From the NCBI GenBank assembly GCA_905210435.1, contig CAJLWO010000042.1, positions 1 through 25,718 on the forward strand: 25,718 nucleotides of DNA, read 5' to 3'. Below the pieces are notes generated by a model, which saw only the letters and a program-made list of their open reading frames with translations, did no database searches and had not been told where the DNA came from. This DNA comes from an uncultured Bacteroidales bacterium (GTDB taxonomy: Bacteria; Bacteroidota; Bacteroidia; Bacteroidales; Muribaculaceae). Within the stretch, counting starts at the first letter, position 1. Each line of letters opens with the position of its first letter. The position numbers and the translations under genes are program-made. Positions 7,239 through 14,409 of the stretch are shown piece after piece.

Positions 7239-8651
7239 TCATCTGTTCGCTGCGGGTGTTATGCCTGCTGCTTTCAGTATCTTTTGGGGTACGTCGGTGT
7301 TGTCGTTGAGTCCGGAGAAAAGCCCGGCTCCGTTTCCGATAGCGAACAGGGGGACGAAGTTGCCTGAGTGGGCGAGAGATGTCCAGCCTGCTCCGGCTTT
7401 CTCGTTCAGCATTTCAAACACTTCGACGGCGAATTGGTTGAAGTTGGAGTAGAGGGTTTCCTGGCGTCGGGCCTGTCCGTCGATGAACGTGGATGTGAAC
7501 ACGTCTTTCAGACGGTTTTCGCGGTGCTCGCTTAACGGAACGGTGGTGAAAAATCCGAAATTGTCGGAGAGGTATTGTTTCATTTCGTTCCAGTCGGGCT
7601 TTTCGGAGCCTTTCATCAGGTCGTCGCAGTATCTTGAGAATATCTCTTTGGACACCTTTTGCGGCACGAGGTATTCGGGATGAGCCATATAGCCGGTGTA
7701 GTTGTTGCCTACGCTCAGGCCGCCTGTCTCGTGGTCGGCGGTGATGACGATAAGAGTCTCGTCGGGGTGGCTGTTATAGAAATCCATCGCAGTAGCTATG
7801 GCCTTGTCGAAAGCAAGAACTTCCTTGACCACCGCTCCGGCGTCGTTGGCGTGGGCCGCATGGTCTATGCTGCCGCATTCCACCATCATGAAAAACCTGT
7901 CGGGAGTGTGGCGGCTCAGATGGTTTATAGCCAGGACAGTCATGTCGTCGACGGTCATTTCACCGGGGATGTTGTCGACATTGTAGCCCATGTCCCAGTC
8001 CCACATAGATGTATCGGGCGTGAGGATGATGCGGCGTGAGGATGATGATGCGGCTGCTTCGGGCGAGGTGAGCAGTTCGACACCCTGTGATGCTATGTAG
8101 TCGGCGAGTCCGGTTGACTTTCCGTCCTTGTTCAGACCACGGAGGGCAGCTCCTGTGATGAGTTCGTAGCCCGATTCGGCGGCCTGCCGCCCTATTTCAT
8201 AGTATTGGCCGCGGTTGGCGACATGGGCGTAGAAAGCGCCGGGGGTGGCATCGTCGGCTGCCGAGTTGGTCATAAGCGCCACGCCGTAACCGTTGTCGTG
8301 CAGATATTTTGCGATTGAGGTAACGGGCACAGTGTCGGGCCCCATGCCGAGCATGGAGTTTCTGGTCTTGGTGCCGGTGGATAGCGCGGTCCCGGCTGCG
8401 GCGGAGTCGGTGACCGGCGACGATGCGGAGTAGGTGGTCTGCAATGACTGTACCGGGAGCTGCAACATGTTGAGCGGCAGCGAATCGCCGAGTGCGAGAC
8501 GCTTGTATGTGTCGGTCATCATCACGTGACCTGGTCCCATGCCGTCGCCGATGAAGTAAAATATGTATTTGGCTTCCCCGGCGTGCAGGGATAACGCGAT
8601 GATGAGTGCGAGAGAGGCAAGCAGGTTGCGCAGTGTTGTCTGTTTTGTCAT
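7239..8651 (-). CDS. Exported alkaline phosphatase
   Basis: This is a metal-dependent phosphomonoesterase of the PhoA superfamily, 470 residues, with a signal peptide of about 24 residues, so periplasmic or surface. Asp36 lies in the GDGMG metal motif. The nucleophile is Ser83 in VTDSAAAGTA. Further metal ligands are Glu258, Asp263 and His267 in VECGSIDHAAHAND, and Asp306-His307 in TADHETGG. All key residues are present, so it should be active, releasing phosphate from organic phosphoesters. It starts 7 nt after the stop of the GH3-family gene, suggesting co-transcription. A 52-bp gap separates it from DUF4919 downstream. No phosphate-regulon operator is visible. Precise substrate is unknown. 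Confidence 0.93.
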   Translation of the reverse strand: MTKQTTLRNLLASLALIIALSLHAGEAKYIFYFIGDGMGPGHVMMTDTYKRLALGDSLPLNMLQLPVQSLQTTYSASSPVTDSAAAGTALSTGTKTRNSMLGMGPDTVPVTSIAKYLHDNGYGVALMTNSAADDATPGAFYAHVANRGQYYEIGRQAAESGYELITGAALRGLNKDGKSTGLADYIASQGVELLTSPEAAASSSSRRIILTPDTSMWDWDMGYNVDNIPGEMTVDDMTVLAINHLSRHTPDRFFMMVECGSIDHAAHANDAGAVVKEVLAFDKAIATAMDFYNSHPDETLIVITADHETGGLSVGNNYTGYMAHPEYLVPQKVSKEIFSRYCDDLMKGSEKPDWNEMKQYLSDNFGFFTTVPLSEHRENRLKDVFTSTFIDGQARRQETLYSNFNQFAVEVFEMLNEKAGAGWTSLAHSGNFVPLFAIGNGAGLFSGLNDNTDVPQKILKAAGITPAANR

Positions 8652-8658
8652 GGACTGG

Positions 8659-10179
8659 TTATGTTAATTTACTGTTTATTTCTGTTATTCTGTCGATTAT
8701 GGAGCGGTCGTTGCGCAGACGGGGTATCTTGCGCTGTCCGCCGAGCTTGCCTGTCGACAGAAGCCATTGGTCGAAGGCTTTCTGCGACACTGGGGTGACG
8801 GCGGCGGGTGCAAGGAATATGCTTCCGGCGCGTTTGGCCTGGTAATCGGAGTTTTCGTTGCACAGTTCGCGGTCGAGAGTCTCGGCGAAAAGCTGCATGT
8901 CGGCCGGAGCGCGGTCGAAAGCTACCGCCCACTGGTGGTGCCCCTTGACGGTGGCCGAGGTGAATACCGGAGCGGCGGTGTAGTCGGTGACGGAGGCTCC
9001 GGTGGCGGCGCATGTGCGCGCCATGGCCGCTTCGGCGTCGCATACCATCAGTTCTTCGCCGAAAGCGTTGATATAGGCTCCGGTGCGGCCGGCAATCTTG
9101 ATTTTCAACGGGTCGGTACTTACTATCTTGACTGTGTCGCCTATCATGTAGCGCCACAGCCCGTTGCTCGAGGTGATGACAAGCGCGTAGGTCTCACCCT
9201 TGACGGTTTCCCATGCGGGAACGGCGGCAGGAGAGTCGCTTTCGAGTTCGGTGAGGGGTACAAACTCGTAGTATACGTCGACATCGGCAAGCAGCAGCAT
9301 GCCGTCGTCGTCGGGCGACGCCTGCAGGGCGAAAAATCCTTCGGAGGCGTTGTAGGTCTCCATATAGCGCATCCTTGCGGGGTCGATGATGGAGTCGTAG
9401 AGGCCGCGGTAGGGTGCGAACGATATGCCGCCGTGGAAGAATACTTCGAGTCCGGGCCATATCTGATGGAGCTCGGTAGCGTGTCCGGCGGCGAGCACTC
9501 CGCGCAGCACGGCGAGAAACCATGACGGCACCCCCGAGAGAGTGACGATATTGGCACGGCGCGTGGCGTCGACGAGACGCGGCAGTTTCCGGCTCCAGTC
9601 GCTCATCAGCGCAAGCCGTTTGCCGGGTGCTCGGAATAGGTTGGCCACGGGGTTGATGCAGTCGATAAGCGATGCCGAGAGGTCGCCTACTTTAACGTCG
9701 GCCGGAAGCGAAAGCTCGTTGGCGTAGCTGCCGCCGAGTATGAGGCTGCGTCCCGAAAAAATACGGCTGTCGGGATAGTTGGAGAGATAGCGTGCCACGA
9801 CGGCGGTGCTGCCCGCATAGTGGCATTTGTGAAGCGACCGCGGCGGGAGCGGGATATATTTGCTTTTGCCGCCCGATGTGCCCGATGACTGCGCGTAGCG
9901 TTTTACTGTGCCCGGACACAGGATGTCTTTCTCGCCCGCAAGCATACGCATCACGTAGGGGCGGAAGGTCTCGTAGCCGTTGATTTTAAGCCGTGAGGCG
10001 TAGCCGGAGGGGGTAAGGTCGGGCGAAAGACCGTGCTCATGCCCCCAAAGGGTGTTTTTGCCATACTCCATTAGCTTCCGCAGCACACGCCGTTGCGTGC
10101 GTTCGATGTCGGCTGACGCGCGGAGAGTGGCGGTGTCGACCGATTTGAATAGTGGACGGGCTATCGGAGTAAAATTCAT
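8659..10179 (-). CDS. GH3 auxin-responsive-promoter family adenylating enzyme
   Basis: The 506-residue protein belongs to the GH3 family of the ANL superfamily, which activates a carboxylic acid with ATP and can transfer it to an amine. The ATP-binding loop SSGTSGGKSKYIP lies at 98-110. Later parts match the family (YNASEGFFA around residue 280 and LWRYMIGDTVKI further on). In plants such enzymes conjugate hormones to amino acids. The bacterial members' substrates are not established, so no specific reaction is proposed. There is no signal peptide, so it is cytoplasmic. It sits 26 nt after the zinc-ribbon gene and 7 nt before the alkaline phosphatase, which suggests an operon. Confidence 0.9.
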   Translation of the reverse strand: MNFTPIARPLFKSVDTATLRASADIERTQRRVLRKLMEYGKNTLWGHEHGLSPDLTPSGYASRLKINGYETFRPYVMRMLAGEKDILCPGTVKRYAQSSGTSGGKSKYIPLPPRSLHKCHYAGSTAVVARYLSNYPDSRIFSGRSLILGGSYANELSLPADVKVGDLSASLIDCINPVANLFRAPGKRLALMSDWSRKLPRLVDATRRANIVTLSGVPSWFLAVLRGVLAAGHATELHQIWPGLEVFFHGGISFAPYRGLYDSIIDPARMRYMETYNASEGFFALQASPDDDGMLLLADVDVYYEFVPLTELESDSPAAVPAWETVKGETYALVITSSNGLWRYMIGDTVKIVSTDPLKIKIAGRTGAYINAFGEELMVCDAEAAMARTCAATGASVTDYTAAPVFTSATVKGHHQWAVAFDRAPADMQLFAETLDRELCNENSDYQAKRAGSIFLAPAAVTPVSQKAFDQWLLSTGKLGGQRKIPRLRNDRSIIDRITEINSKLT

Positions 10180-10205
10180 TTTGCGACCTTATATATTGCT
10201 GTCAA

Positions 10206-10730
10206 TCAAAGACAATATGGGTTTTTACGTGTCGGAATGCCGGCGGGTCGTGTTGCAGCCTGAGGTATCTGAGTCCCGCATGATGCGCAGAAGCGTGCGC
10301 CGGGTGCTATACGGTTGCCGCAAGTGGGGCATTGGGTGACGAGCTCCGGATTTTGGGTGACGGGTTGTCCCCAGGGGTTGTTCTGAGGCTGCTGTGCCGG
10401 TTGCTGCGCGGGCTGTCCCCAGGGGTTGTTCTGAGGCTGCTGCGCCGGTTGTTGCGCGGGTTGTCCCCAGGGGTTGTTCTGAGGTTGCTGCGCCGGTTGC
10501 TGCGCGGGCTGTCCCCAGGGATTGTTCTGAGGCTGCTGCGCCGGTTGTTGCGCGGGTTGTCCCCAAGGGGTATTTTGACCGGTGACATGACTGCCGGCAT
10601 CGCCGGTGGCCATGTAGCGTGTGTTATTATAAGATGCACGTGCAATGTCTAAAGATGCTTCGCACTTCGGACAATTTTTAAGCTTGACAGAATTAAGCTT
10701 ACCACATTCAGGGCATTTTACAAATGGCAT
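10206..10730 (-). CDS. Double zinc-ribbon protein with PQ-rich tandem repeats
   Basis: A 174-residue protein. The N-terminal ribbon has Cys6, Cys9, Cys20 and Cys23 (CPEC and CPKC knuckles). The C-terminal ribbon has Cys134, Cys137, Cys148 and Cys151 (CPTCG and CASCG). Between them, residues 55-122 contain four full copies and one partial copy of a 16-residue unit NPWGQPAQQPAQQPQN, a disordered, prion-like composition. There is no membrane segment, unlike many zinc-ribbon proteins. It heads a likely operon with the GH3-family and phosphatase genes, and a promoter candidate precedes it. Function is unknown. Zinc binding is inferred from the cysteine spacing. Confidence 0.85.
   Translation of the reverse strand: MPFVKCPECGKLNSVKLKNCPKCEASLDIARASYNNTRYMATGDAGSHVTGQNTPWGQPAQQPAQQPQNNPWGQPAQQPAQQPQNNPWGQPAQQPAQQPQNNPWGQPAQQPAQQPQNNPWGQPVTQNPELVTQCPTCGNRIAPGARFCASCGTQIPQAATRPAGIPTRKNPYCL
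10369..10571 (-). repeat. 48-bp in-frame tandem repeat
   Basis: The anchor word CCCCAGG or CCCCAAG recurs at 10369, 10417, 10465, 10513 and 10561, exactly 48 bp apart. This gives four full units and a partial fifth. Copies differ at only a few, mostly synonymous, positions, which indicates recent duplication. Each unit encodes 16 residues of the zinc-ribbon protein linker, so copy-number change would keep the frame. Confidence 0.95.
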
Positions 10731-10767
10731 AGTATGTTGGTTTATTATATATGAATACAGTATCTTG

Positions 10768-10796
10768 CAAATTTACGCAAAATCTACAAGAAACAA
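10768..10796 (-). promoter_or_regulatory. Candidate promoter for the zinc-ribbon operon
   Basis: On the minus strand TTG (10796-10794) is followed after 18 nt by TAAATTTG (10775-10768), an exact -7 match. It lies 38 nt upstream of the zinc-ribbon ATG. The rest of 10731-10915 is AT-rich, without a visible gene. Confidence 0.5.
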
Positions 10797-10915
10797 TGTT
10801 AACATGCCCAAAATTTAAGATTAAAACCGCCAAATTACCATATGGTGAATAATAAGAGGTGAAAAAAATAGGCACCCGCAGGCCGCCGATTTAAATAAAG
10901 AGACCACAAATAAAA

Positions 10916-11635
10916 TTACCAGGAGCAATCCTTTTGTTGACGCAGAGCTGAATGAAACTGCGCTACACGTTCGTAATCTACAAATTTGACTCTTTTTGAA
11001 ATCGGTTGAAACATCGACACATTGAGCTTGTCATTGAATTCGGTTTCCCGATGCCGGTCGGCGACAATATAGAACTTGGCGAAAAAATCCTGAAGTTCAT
11101 AAAATTTAGCCAGGGAGTTCTTTATGTCGGTAGTATGCTCTACTTCATAGAAATCTGTAGGCATCATTCGATGGTTAAACCATATAACGTCGATAGTACG
11201 TGCTTTCCTTAAGAGGAAGTCGTAAGTGAATGGTGGAATGGTCGTACAGTCAGAAATCTCGACCAACGGCTTTCCAATAAACAGTCGTCCCTTATCTTGA
11301 GCCGGAACGTATGTGGTCAGATTGAGAAACTTGCCTATTTCCACTAATAGGCCCTGATAATACCCGTGAGAAAATTGCTCCTCGCTGATTTTATTCCCTT
11401 GGGTTATCTGTAGCTTTTGCAGTACCTTGTCGCGAAATTCCTCCAGTGCCCATAATCCGGGTCTTATCTTGAATATTTTGTCGCTGTCCTGTACTATTCG
11501 CCTAACGCTTGCCTCGGGAGTGCGCGACTTCCACTTCGAAAAATCAAGAATTTCATTCAACCGTTTAAGTGTGGCAAATCCACCTTCCTTTCGTAAGGCT
11601 TCTATTACCTGGTCGGTCTGTGTGACTTTTGCCAT
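10916..11635 (-). CDS. Winged-helix protein with PD-(D/E)XK nuclease-like domain
   Basis: A 239-residue soluble protein. Residues about 1-66 look like a HARE-type or similar winged helix (QTDQVIEALRKEGGFATLKR to RPGLWALE), a fold often joined to restriction or nucleic-acid-processing domains. Residues about 90-200 resemble a restriction-endonuclease-like core: Glu99 in LLVEIG, Asp149 in TIDVIW, then the FYEVEHTTDI strand with Glu164 and Glu166, and Lys172. The ATG at 11635 is chosen because upstream in-frame sequence is antisense to the glycosyltransferase. The gene follows the glycosyltransferase by 32 nt and is visibly richer in A and T than its neighbours, suggesting acquisition. No methyltransferase or other restriction partner is nearby. 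Nuclease activity is inferred only. Confidence 0.65.
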   Translation of the reverse strand: MAKVTQTDQVIEALRKEGGFATLKRLNEILDFSKWKSRTPEASVRRIVQDSDKIFKIRPGLWALEEFRDKVLQKLQITQGNKISEEQFSHGYYQGLLVEIGKFLNLTTYVPAQDKGRLFIGKPLVEISDCTTIPPFTYDFLLRKARTIDVIWFNHRMMPTDFYEVEHTTDIKNSLAKFYELQDFFAKFYIVADRHRETEFNDKLNVSMFQPISKRVKFVDYERVAQFHSALRQQKDCSW

Positions 11636-11667
11636 TCTTAACTGTTTAGGATTATAAATTATAGTAT

Positions 11668-12909
11668 TTATATGAGCGAGAGGTATTTTTCGGCTATGTC
11701 GCGGGCGTTGAAGCGCTGGCGGATTATTTCGTGTTGTTTTTCGCGGTCGAGGTTGGCTGTCAGAGCCCAACGTATACCTTCGGCTACGTCGCGCGGGTTG
11801 CAGTATTCGGCTATGTAGCCGGTGACTTTATGGTCGATGATATCGGTCTGTCCACCCTCGCCGAACGATACGGGCGTGGCGCCGGCCGACATGCCTTCGA
11901 TAAGCGTGCCCCCCAGGGTCTCGTAAAGGGATGTCGACAGGATGACATTGGTCTGCACAAGCAGCTGGTGGAGGGTGGTGTGGTCGCTTATTGTGCCGCA
12001 TGCCACGTGGGGGAACCGGAGTTTATCGAACAGGTCCTCGCGGTCGGTTTTACCGAAGAATACGGCGATGCTGCCTGCGGCAATGTCGGGCGCCTCGTCC
12101 ATGAGTATGTTGAGCGCGTCGATAGCGTAGGGGAGACCCTTTACCGGGTCGTCGAGTTTGGCCGCGCCAAACGCTATGATGTGTTTGAATTTATTGCGTG
12201 TCCACGCTGTCAGCGGCTTGTCGGATGAAGTGCGGAACAGGTCGGATGGGAATGCGTTGTGTATCACCGTGATTTCCTTGTCGCGCAATAGCGAGCTTTT
12301 TTGTGCGCACTGTTTCACCCAGTTGCTCACCGCCACGAATTTTATGTCGGTCCTGTCGTAGAGCGCTTTTTTTCTGAGCCATATTTTGTGCGACAGGTCG
12401 TCGGGAGTCGCTTTGGACCCGAGATAGGGGCAGTCGCCGCACTGCGCGCAGTAGTTGCTGCAAGAGTAGGCGTGGTGGCATATGCCGGTCATGCACCACA
12501 TGTCGTGCATCGTCCATATGACGGGTTTCCCCATGTTGCATATGCGCTGCATCTCTTTGAGCGACACGGTGGCCTGGTTGACCCAGTTGACGAAAATGGC
12601 GTCGGCATTCTTCACGAGGGGATGGCGGTGGATGTTCATGCCCGTAGAGCCTGACGAAATCTTGAAAAGATCGCGGCGGTTGAAGCCGTTGCGGGCGAGA
12701 ATGCCTACACGTTCGCGTATGAAACGCCATCCGCGCACGGGACGTGTGCCTATCTGATGGACGTGCGGGTCGTCGCATGTCTTGTTGAACACCAGCATGT
12801 CGGCTTCGTGGCCGAGCGCATGCAGGGCTTTCATCAGCCGGTAGGTGACTATCGCAGCGCCTCCGAGGAGGTCGTTGTGGCTCAGTAATACGATACGTTT
12901 CTTTTCCAT
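11668..12909 (-). CDS. GT4-type glycosyltransferase
   Basis: A 413-residue cytoplasmic retaining glycosyltransferase with a GT-B fold. The N-terminal donor or acceptor loop HNDLLGGAA is at 11-19. The C-terminal half has the EX7E motif (Glu330 and Glu338 in ETLGGTLIE), typical of GT4. A cysteine-rich insert (Cys139, Cys144, Cys150, Cys154, Cys157, Cys160) follows MHDMWCMTG, as in some colanic-acid and O-antigen enzymes of this group, and may bind a metal. It starts 15 nt after the flippase stop, so probably belongs with it in building a surface glycan or exopolysaccharide. Sugar specificity cannot be read from the sequence. Confidence 0.9.
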   Translation of the reverse strand: MEKKRIVLLSHNDLLGGAAIVTYRLMKALHALGHEADMLVFNKTCDDPHVHQIGTRPVRGWRFIRERVGILARNGFNRRDLFKISSGSTGMNIHRHPLVKNADAIFVNWVNQATVSLKEMQRICNMGKPVIWTMHDMWCMTGICHHAYSCSNYCAQCGDCPYLGSKATPDDLSHKIWLRKKALYDRTDIKFVAVSNWVKQCAQKSSLLRDKEITVIHNAFPSDLFRTSSDKPLTAWTRNKFKHIIAFGAAKLDDPVKGLPYAIDALNILMDEAPDIAAGSIAVFFGKTDREDLFDKLRFPHVACGTISDHTTLHQLLVQTNVILSTSLYETLGGTLIEGMSAGATPVSFGEGGQTDIIDHKVTGYIAEYCNPRDVAEGIRWALTANLDREKQHEIIRQRFNARDIAEKYLSLI

Positions 12910-12924
12910 AATCGCCTGATTACG

Positions 12925-14400
12925 TCATTTTTTAACAGGACGGGCCAATGGTTTTTCTTTTATCCAGATTAAAGCCCCGAAGGCAATGAGAAGCACGCCG
13001 CGCACCGTGAAATCAAGTATCTCGATGCCGGTGGTGATGAGCATCGCTCCGCCGTAGAGTGCGGCCGCACACAGTATGTAGAGGCTCAGACGGGGCAGAT
13101 TGTAGTTGATCGGATATTTTTTCTGACCGATGAGATATGATGCCGCCATCATGGCGCCGTAGCAGCAGAATGCCGCCCAGGCGCAGGCCATGTAGCCGTA
13201 GCGGGGCACGAACAGTATGTTGATGGCGAGGGTGATGGCCAGTCCGCCGAGGGAGAACCAGGTGCCCCATATCGTGCGGTCGGTGAGTTTGTACCACAGC
13301 GACAGGTTGAAGAATATGCCGAAGAAGAATTCGGCGGCCATCACTATCGGCACCACGCGCAGGCCGGAGAAGTAGCGCGGCGAGATGAAATACTTGAGCA
13401 CATCGAGGAAGAACATCACCCCGAGGAAGATGAACAGCCCGAATATGACGAAAAATTTCATAGCGTCGGCGTATGCGCGGCGTTTGTCGCCTCCGCTCTC
13501 CTTGTTCTTGTCGAAGATGAAGGGCTCGTAGGCGAAACGGAACGCCTGAATGAACATCACCATGACGATGGCTATCTTGTAGTTGGCGCCGTAGATGCCG
13601 AGCTGTTGCGAAGCGTCGGCCGGGTCGTCGACCAGAAACGGCAGCAGTATCTTGTCGATGGTCTGGTTCATGATGCCGGCCACGCCGAGTATCAGCAGCG
13701 GGAAGCTGTAGCGTATCATCTCGCGCCACAGTTTGCCGTTGAAGCTGTAGCTTACGCGCAGTTCGGGCATGAGCAGAAGCAGTATCACCATGGACGACAG
13801 CAGATTGGCCAGGAATATGTAGCCTATGCCGAATCCGGGGTCGTAGAACCAGTCGATAAGCCCGGGGGCATGCTCCTGTATCCACGGGCAGAGTATGAGG
13901 AAGAAGAGGTTGAGGCCGATATTGAGGCCGATGTTGACGAACTTGAGGGTGGCGAAGCGCACGGGCCTCTTTTTGTAGCGGAGATAAGAGAAGGGTATGG
14001 AGCAGTAGGCGTCGAGCCCCACGGCGATTGCCATCATCCAGATGAACGACGGATGGTCGCCGCAGTTGAGCGCGTCGGCTATCTGCGGGGAGAAGAGACA
14101 TGCCACGATGATGAAGAGCATCGAGGAGGTGCCTACCGATATGAGTGTCGTCGAGTAGACCTGAGTGGGGTTGTTCCACCGCTCATGGTTGGCGAACCGG
14201 AAAAATCCCGTCTCCATGCCGTAGAGCAGTATGATGAGCACCAGCGCCACGTAGGCGTAGATATTGGTGACTATACCGTACTGCGCGGCGGGAAACAGAT
14301 AGGTGTACATCGGCACCAGGCACCAGTTCAGGAACCGGCCGACGATACTGCTCACACCATATATGGCAGTATCCTTCATCAGACTCTTTACCCCTGCCAC
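12925..14400 (-). CDS. Wzx/MVF-type polysaccharide flippase
   Basis: A 491-residue inner-membrane protein with about 12-14 hydrophobic segments, of the polysaccharide transporter/MVF group, which flips lipid-linked sugars to the periplasm. The N-terminus (MAGVKSLMKDTAIYGVSSIV) is typical of Bacteroidales members. This favours the GTG at 14400 over the ATG seven codons later (14379). The gene begins 9 nt after the glgB stop and ends 15 nt before the glycosyltransferase, so the three may be one operon. A flippase next to a glycogen branching enzyme is an odd pairing and may be positional only. Substrate is unknown. Confidence 0.88.
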   Translation of the reverse strand: MAGVKSLMKDTAIYGVSSIVGRFLNWCLVPMYTYLFPAAQYGIVTNIYAYVALVLIILLYGMETGFFRFANHERWNNPTQVYSTTLISVGTSSMLFIIVACLFSPQIADALNCGDHPSFIWMMAIAVGLDAYCSIPFSYLRYKKRPVRFATLKFVNIGLNIGLNLFFLILCPWIQEHAPGLIDWFYDPGFGIGYIFLANLLSSMVILLLLMPELRVSYSFNGKLWREMIRYSFPLLILGVAGIMNQTIDKILLPFLVDDPADASQQLGIYGANYKIAIVMVMFIQAFRFAYEPFIFDKNKESGGDKRRAYADAMKFFVIFGLFIFLGVMFFLDVLKYFISPRYFSGLRVVPIVMAAEFFFGIFFNLSLWYKLTDRTIWGTWFSLGGLAITLAINILFVPRYGYMACAWAAFCCYGAMMAASYLIGQKKYPINYNLPRLSLYILCAAALYGGAMLITTGIEILDFTVRGVLLIAFGALIWIKEKPLARPVKK

Positions 14401-14409
14401 AGTGCTGCG

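Noticed and set aside
8767..9525. Long open frame on the plus strand opposite the GH3-family gene
   Set aside because: It is antisense to a gene with clear family motifs. High GC third positions keep the opposite strand open, and the translated sequence has no recognisable family.
10366..10575. Regularly spaced repeats, possible CRISPR array
   Set aside because: Repeats are contiguous 48-bp units without unique spacers and lie in frame within a protein gene.
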